Positions 19,871 through 24,810 of a stretch of 24,810 nucleotides of DNA are shown piece by piece; position 1 is the stretch's first letter; each line of letters begins with the position of its first letter. The stretch is taken from assembly GCA_008704415.1 (NCBI GenBank), contig VXIS01000493.1, positions 1 to 24,810 on the forward strand. Direction: 5' to 3'. The position numbers and the translations under genes are program-made. The notes below the pieces were generated by a model. It had not been told where the DNA came from, searched no databases, and worked only from the letters and a program-made list of their open reading frames with translations. The stretch is from Sphaerosporella brunnea. Lineage: Eukaryota; Ascomycota; Pezizomycetes; Pezizales; Pyronemataceae.

Positions 19871-20019
19871 TCGTCGCAGTGTTTCTCGATTTGCCACACG
19901 CGTCTGAACCCTCAAAATGCGTTATCTGCGGGGTCAAGACAGCGCCTAAATCCATCATTGTCGGGTGGGCCATTGTCATGTAGCTAGAAGCTAGACTTCG
20001 CTTTCAAAAACGAAAGGCG

Positions 20020-21219
20020 ATGCCCAGTGCACACCAAACCACGGAATGGTGTAATAAATTGAACAATTCAATCGCCGCGGGGTTGAAGCAGCTCGACTGC
20101 GTTGTAAAGTCCGCTGGAGCTGAGCAACGCGGACGGAAGAGACAAAACCCAGGAGAACCTATGCACATCAACACCAGAACGCCAAACCATTACTGAGAGC
20201 TAGATTACATCCAGAAGATCACGGCTGATATTTTGTCGCGTCAATTGGCGTTGTGGTTGTTGGGAATGAGCTCGTGAAGCCATGAGTTGCAATCGCGCAT
20301 TGCCCGACATCTGTACCTACCTATCGCGCGCCAATCCTTGCCATAAACAAGCCACAACTTTTATCCACTTCCTCTGACAGCGTGAGGCAGTGTACTGTCC
20401 TGCAAACACTTACAGAGGCTGTTCCTGGAGTTGAGGCTGCGGTGAGTACAACTCCACCGCTTCCCGATTTCTCTTTCGGGAACTAACGGAAGTGAGAAGC
20501 TGCAACTGTTTCGTGTGGTAGTCTCTCTGCCGTTGTTCGAGGCTCTACATATCGAGCTAATGACTTCATCCATAGACATTGTGAACCTTCATGCTCCCGG
20601 AGGCTGATTGGAAGACGTGAAAAGATGGATCTCTGAATGCATCCGAAAGTTTTCTATCCCAAAGAGGAGTCGGTTGAATGAGATTGACTAGTACTATTCG
20701 GCATGTGATGGTCAATCGTTGCCCAATGCCTGGTCGGACTACGAAGAAGAAAAGATGATTATGATGATGATGACGACGATGACGACGATGATATTATTGG
20801 TGGTGGCGGTGGAATAATCACTACGGATGAGGATGAAGAGGAGATTGAGGCCAATGACAGTGTTAGCGGAGTGGTACGGTGGTCTCGGAGGTATCACTGC
20901 TGAAGACCCACCAAAGATATTTGCGATGTGAGCTGAAATAGTGCTGGGGACGTGAGCTTAACAGTTGACTATATCGATAGGCAGTTTGAGATTGGGGGAT
21001 CGAGCGGTCAGCTTCGGGGAAAGGCCATTCTTTGATCCGGAGAGCAAGAGTAGGAGGGAGGATCTGGGTTTGCCCGCGTACAAGTATGTGTACTGATGTG
21101 TTTGTTCGACCACTTCGTTCAGCCATACCTTGAATGGACTGGATGTGTACGAGCTGGGGACAAAAGTCGTGAATAAATGTGCGACATGGCAACCATCGCG
21201 ACACACAACAGTGCTTTGA
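20020..21219 (+). pseudogene. Multi-exon pseudogene with Asp-rich tract, unrecognised (right copy)
   Basis: The frame opens at ATG 20020 (MPSAHQTTEWCNKLNNSIAA) and continues through TGA at 20194 and 20275 to TAA at 20344 (ITADILSRQLALWLLGMSS, RIARHLYLPIARQ). It shifts one frame (STSSDSVRQCTVLQTLTEAV), meets a phase-0 intron at 20442-20499 (GTGAGT, ACTAAC branch), and resumes (FRVVVSLPLFEALHIELMTS; DVKRWISECIRKFSIPKRSR) through TGA 20605 and TAG 20689. A one-base shift in the A run near 20750 leads into an Asp run, five Gly and EDEEEIEAND. After one more shift comes EWYGGLGGITAEDPPKIFA, intron 20928-20984, FGERPFFDPESKSRREDLG, intron 21084-21122, then NGLDVYELGTKVVN to the stop at 21217. The last three exons alone (ATG 20854 or 20827) form an intact 89-98-residue frame. 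I know no matching family. Most stops could be mutated Trp, Arg or Gln codons. Confidence 0.52.
20751..20815. repeat. GAT/GAC trinucleotide microsatellite (right arm)
   Basis: This is the mirror of 4006-4066. It is read on the plus strand as about ten consecutive Asp codons plus GGT/GGC Gly codons. Triplet arrays of this kind are prone to slippage, but both arms have the same length here. Confidence 0.8.
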
Positions 21220-21684
21220 TTCTTATTTCTTCACACCGATAGCCGATGACTTCACGGCTTTGGAGTTGAAAACGGCTGACGTTCACCTACGCCACATCAT
21301 GCCCAAGACGAATGCGTAAAACGGGACAAGGTTCCAGTGAAGCACTACAAGAATGCCGCAATAACCTGCTTATATGCAGGAGCCACCACCATGGCTTCAA
21401 TAACCGTATATACTCGTACATAACGTCTAGGAAAATAAGTTAGCGAGGCACTACATAAGTACTTATGGGCTTTGGACTCAAATGACGAAAAGTCCAAATC
21501 ACCTGGAAATCTTAATAAAGAGCTTACAACGGAGGAATTCTATAGGTAGTATCAAACGTCAAAATGGATTAACCAACCCTTCGAGTCCAACCCAGGGCCC
21601 GCATTCTTACATTATAGTATCCATTTCATCAATGTCTACCCGGCGCGCGGCTGGCCAGCACCTTGCCGCGTTTTGGTGGACCCT

Positions 21685-22451
21685 TCAAGTTCTGCCATAG
21701 TACGTTGGGACGAGAAAACACCAACCCCACGCAGCCCACGGGGGGTATGGCACCTCCCCAAAGCTATCTTCTTCGACAGCGTGGGATGTGGGTGGGAAAG
21801 AACAGAAAGAGCGGAGCAGCTTCGCCTTCGGCACTTCCTCTGGTCCGAACAAGACACCAACCGCTGTCCAGCTGCAGGAACAAGTCGAGATGTATTCTAT
21901 CTATATACAGCCAAAAGCAAGCAGAAACGCCCAATGCCATGTCGATGCCGAACTGTCCAAAATCCAAGCAGAGTATCCAAAAAGCCAGTCGGGTATGCAA
22001 CAGTCCCGACTAGAAAAAGAGTCATCAAACCACCAGCCGCCCTCCTTTTAGCTAGCGAGCTTCGAAGAGGATTTCTCCACCAAAGCGTCAATGCCAAACT
22101 GAAACGCCTCATCGACCGCTTTATATCATAAATCCGTTCGCAATGCTCCTCCAAGTCCTCCCTCCTGGTCGGCGTAATCCCAGACCCAAGCCTCGTACGC
22201 GGCCACAACGCGTGGCGGAACCTCAGCACCACCGCCTTTGCCTCTCGTTCCATCCTAAACCCCCACAGCGAGTGGTGGCCCCGGATGGCGTGGCGCATGC
22301 AGTACAGCCACTGCAGTAAGTCTGTGCGATACTTGATGGGTATGCCCCGGGATACGAGCAGTCTTGTGTGGTGTGTGGGGCTTGGGGTTACGTTGTGGGG
22401 CTGGAGCAGTGGAGGGCTGAGACGCCGGTACGGGAGATACTCTTGTTCCAC
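21685..22451 (-). pseudogene. Degraded, unrecognised protein-coding relic (right copy)
   Basis: This is the mirror copy of 2364-3130, with the same frameshift and the same three in-frame stops. The competing open frames on the plus strand here (for example 21788-22051, with a coiled-coil-like VQLQEQVEMY segment) cannot be excluded as the true coding strand. Confidence 0.38.
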
Positions 22452-22873
22452 TGAGTTTGATACTCAAATATTAGGAGTTTTTAATTCAGGAACTGAGTAT
22501 TTTACTCCGCCGATATGGGTATCTCCTCGCCCGCGTGATTACCCCTATTTTTATGAGTAAAATCTCAGTATTTTTAACTCTTCCCACACATGCACCATAG
22601 GGTAATTACAGTGATGTCGTGGGCTTCGTACGTTTTCATTTTTTTGCAGTGAAATAGATGACCATGCAAAAAATTCTGTCAAAACCTCCTCCGAACCCAC
22701 GCAGTACATACAAAAAAATACATCCCCTTCTCGACATCATTTATGCTGGACACCAACCCAAAGTAACCGTCGAAAAAAGCGATATTCCCAATGCAAACAA
22801 AACTAGTGACCATAGGAACCAACGCCATTCAAAAGCCTATGATTCGGGCTCCGAAACATCACCCTAAGCACCG

Positions 22874-24810
22874 TCAGATATTCGTAGTCCATTTACTGTC
22901 GAAGAGTTCACCCACTGGAACCAAGTCTAGATCAAATTCCATAAAAGAAACTCTTCCTGAGCGATGCCCGAGGGCAATGAGGTTGTTTTGGACGGCGAAA
23001 CAGTCCGCTCGATAATCAGGGGGAAGCCAAAAAACTTTTCGCATCCCTAAAGATAGCCAATCCCCAAAGACACACAACGGAGACGGCGAACCGGCCCAGG
23101 ATTGGCTCTCACTATGAGTAGGATGAGCAAGCGCCACTAATCCTTCCTCTGTTTCGAGGTAACCATTGCTGGGATAAGATAAATGGTAGATCGCTCTTCG
23201 TGTGTTCACTGTCTGGATTACATGTTGCATTTCAATATCCCAGAGCCGGACGGTCTCGTTGCCCGATGCCGATGCGAGGAGCTTGCCATCAGGCGAGAAT
23301 GCCACCGCCATGACCCAGCCTGAATGGCCCTCGAGAGCGTCGTGAGAGGTTCCCGTCGTTGGATCCCAGAGCCGGACGGTCTTGTTGTCCGATGCCGATG
23401 CAAGGAGCTTGCCATCAGGCGAGAATGCCACCGCCCTGATCCAGTCCGAATGGCCCTCGAGAGCGTCGCGAGAGATTCCCGTCGTCGGATCCCAGAGCCG
23501 GATGGTTTTGTCGTCCGATGCCGATGCGAGGAGCTTGCCATCAGGCGAAAATGCCACTGCCCTGACCCAGCCTGAATGGCCCTCCAGAGCGCCGTGAGAG
23601 GTTCCCGTCGTTGGATCCCAGAGCCGGACGGTTTGGTCGACCGATGCCGATGCGAGGAGCTTGCCATCAGGCGAGAATGCCACCGCCCAGACCTTGTCTG
23701 AATGGCCCTCGAGAGCGCCGCGAGAGGTTCCCGTCGTTGGATCCCAGAGCCGGATGGTTTTGTCGCGCGATGCCGATGCGAGGAGCTTGCCATCAGGCGA
23801 GAATGCCACTGCCCAGACCGGGACTGACTGGCCCTCGAGAACGCCGCGAGAGGTTCCCTTCGTTGGATTTCAGAGCCGGACGGTCTTGTCAGCCGATGCC
23901 GATGCGAGGAACTTGCCATCAGGCGAGAATGTCACCGCCTTGACCGAGCCTGAATGGCCCTTGAGAGCGCCGCGGCAGGTTCCTGTCGTCGGATCCCAGA
24001 GCCGGATGGTTTTGTTGTCCGATGCCGATGCGAGGAGCTTGCCATCAGGCGAGAATGCGACCGCCCAGACCCAGTCTGAATGGCCCTCGAGAACGCCCCG
24101 AGAGGTTCCCGTCGTTGGATCTCAGAGCCGGATGGTTATGTCGTCCGATGCCGATGCGAGGAGCTTGCCATCAGGCAAGAATGCCACCGCCCTGACCCAG
24201 TCTGAATGGCCCTCGAGAGCCTGCAACATAGGGTCTCAATCCTCGGGAACCGCCGGTGGATTCCTGATCCAGCGCGGCATATTGTTCCAAAATTGTTCTC
24301 TCACTGTGCTTCTCTTTGGGCTGAGCGTTAGAGCAGAGCAATATATTTGGAGTGGCGCAATCTCGATGATCGATCTCCACTTGAGCACGAATCGCACTGC
24401 GTCATGTGCGATCGCGCGTAAATCATCATTGGCGTTGGACTTGAGTTTAACGTCAGCATGATTCTGTGATGAAACGCAAAAATTTTTGCTTTTGGAGCTC
24501 AAAGTGTTTCCGCTCACTCACCGTTAGCATAGAGTCAAAGGCCTTGACCATGAGAACGCCGTCGGACATATTCCCCATTAGGGAGAGAGCCTCGAGCCAG
24601 TGAAGGAAGTGCTCTTTCAAAAAGGTATGGACTTGGTTGTGCAGTGTTTCGTTGTCGCAGAGTTTGAGGTTGCTCCGCTGGAGATGATTGACCCAATACC
24701 GGCACGCATACTGAACCTCCTGGGGAAGGCAACGCTCCACTGCATGACGATCAACTTCGCTGCTGAAGCTACCCGGAAGCCGTAGAGAGCACATGTCCTG
24801 CTTTAGATGG
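22874..24810 (-). pseudogene. NACHT/STAND-WD40 (HET-E/HNWD-like NLR) gene, 3' part, right copy
   Basis: This is the mirror copy of 1-1941, entering from the right window edge. It is the cleaner version: the linker reads LSLMGNMSDGVLMVKAFDSML without the compensating indels of the left copy, the joint before RFVLKWRSIIE is in frame, and WD40 repeat 2 is intact. The intron is 24464-24521. The same three TGA codons at expected tryptophans are present (24236-24238, 24122-24124, 23870-23872), so they are not arm-specific noise. The last five repeats and the C-terminal tail are open to the stop at 22874. The NACHT half is outside the window. Confidence 0.88.
23225..24215 (-). repeat. Eight near-identical 126-bp WD40-coding repeats (right arm)
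   Basis: This is the mirror copy of 600-1590. Repeat 2 lacks the extra G that breaks the frame in the left arm near 750. Repeats 1 and 3 hold the same TGA codons. Confidence 0.88.

Larger units (their letters stand above)
12127..24810 (-). repeat. Right arm of the ~12.1-kb inverted repeat
   Basis: This is the mirror copy of 3-12123. It is about 560 bp longer than the left arm, mainly because of 17471-17973 (503 bp absent from the left arm) and a 55-bp local duplication at 18863-18917. In the inner part it often keeps reading frames that the left arm breaks (for example the piggyBac transposase), while the reverse holds at a few sites. The two arms therefore look like two noisy versions of one sequence. 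Confidence 0.97.

Noticed and set aside
20751..20815. Trinucleotide array as a CRISPR or centromeric satellite
   Set aside because: It is a short GAT/GAC microsatellite inside a coding relic.
1..24810. tRNA, rRNA, CRISPR array, phage or bacterial operon features
   Set aside because: No cloverleaf with a GGTTCGA-type arm, no rRNA core, no regularly spaced repeats apart from WD40 units, and no ribosome-binding-site-led gene series were found.

Overview
The window is one giant inverted repeat. Bases 3-12123 and 12127-24810 are reverse complements of each other around a 3-base loop (TGC, 12124-12126), so every locus appears twice, mirror-imaged. The content points to a filamentous ascomycete nuclear genome, although the genus cannot be read from the sequence. 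The evidence is short spliceosomal introns (about 39-73 nt, starting GTAAGT, GTATGT, GTGAGT or GTACGT, several with a CTAAC branch site), fungal STAND/NLR-type gene pieces with 42-residue WD40 repeats, and degenerate DNA transposons. There is no bacterial or organellar signature and no RNA gene that I can support.

Left arm from the outside in (right arm mirrored): the 3' half of a NACHT/STAND-WD40 gene (1-1941, +) whose NACHT part lies outside the window; a frameshifted, unrecognised gene relic (2364-3130, +); a multi-exon unrecognised pseudogene with an Asp-rich tract (3596-4795, -); weak ORFs and spacer (4796-6760); the 5' part of a second STAND-type gene carrying a DUF7708-like N-terminal domain (6761-7200, +; best seen in the right arm at 17100-18027, -); spacer; a piggyBac-family transposase relic (8380-9252, +); a small unrecognised locus (9600-10165, -); a short element with 38-bp terminal inverted repeats (10196-10502); another unrecognised intron-containing pseudogene (10521-11340, +); and the palindrome centre. 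Almost every gene is broken by nonsense codons and frameshifts shared by both arms, so the locus itself looks like a decayed, transposon-rich accessory or subterminal region.

The two arms do not differ evenly. In the outer ~5.8 kb they are almost identical. In the inner ~6 kb they differ every few tens of bases, mostly by one-base indels in short homopolymers, and each arm carries breaks the other lacks. The right arm also has 503 bp that the left lacks, and a local 55-bp duplication. The simplest reading is a fold-back (template plus complement) long read built into a contig end, with an unpolished inner part. A genuine recent palindromic duplication is the alternative. Raw reads spanning 12125 would decide. 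As biology, the most useful content is the STAND gene remnants, the Asp-tract pseudogene and the transposon relics. The palindrome should be treated as a probable assembly artefact until shown otherwise.
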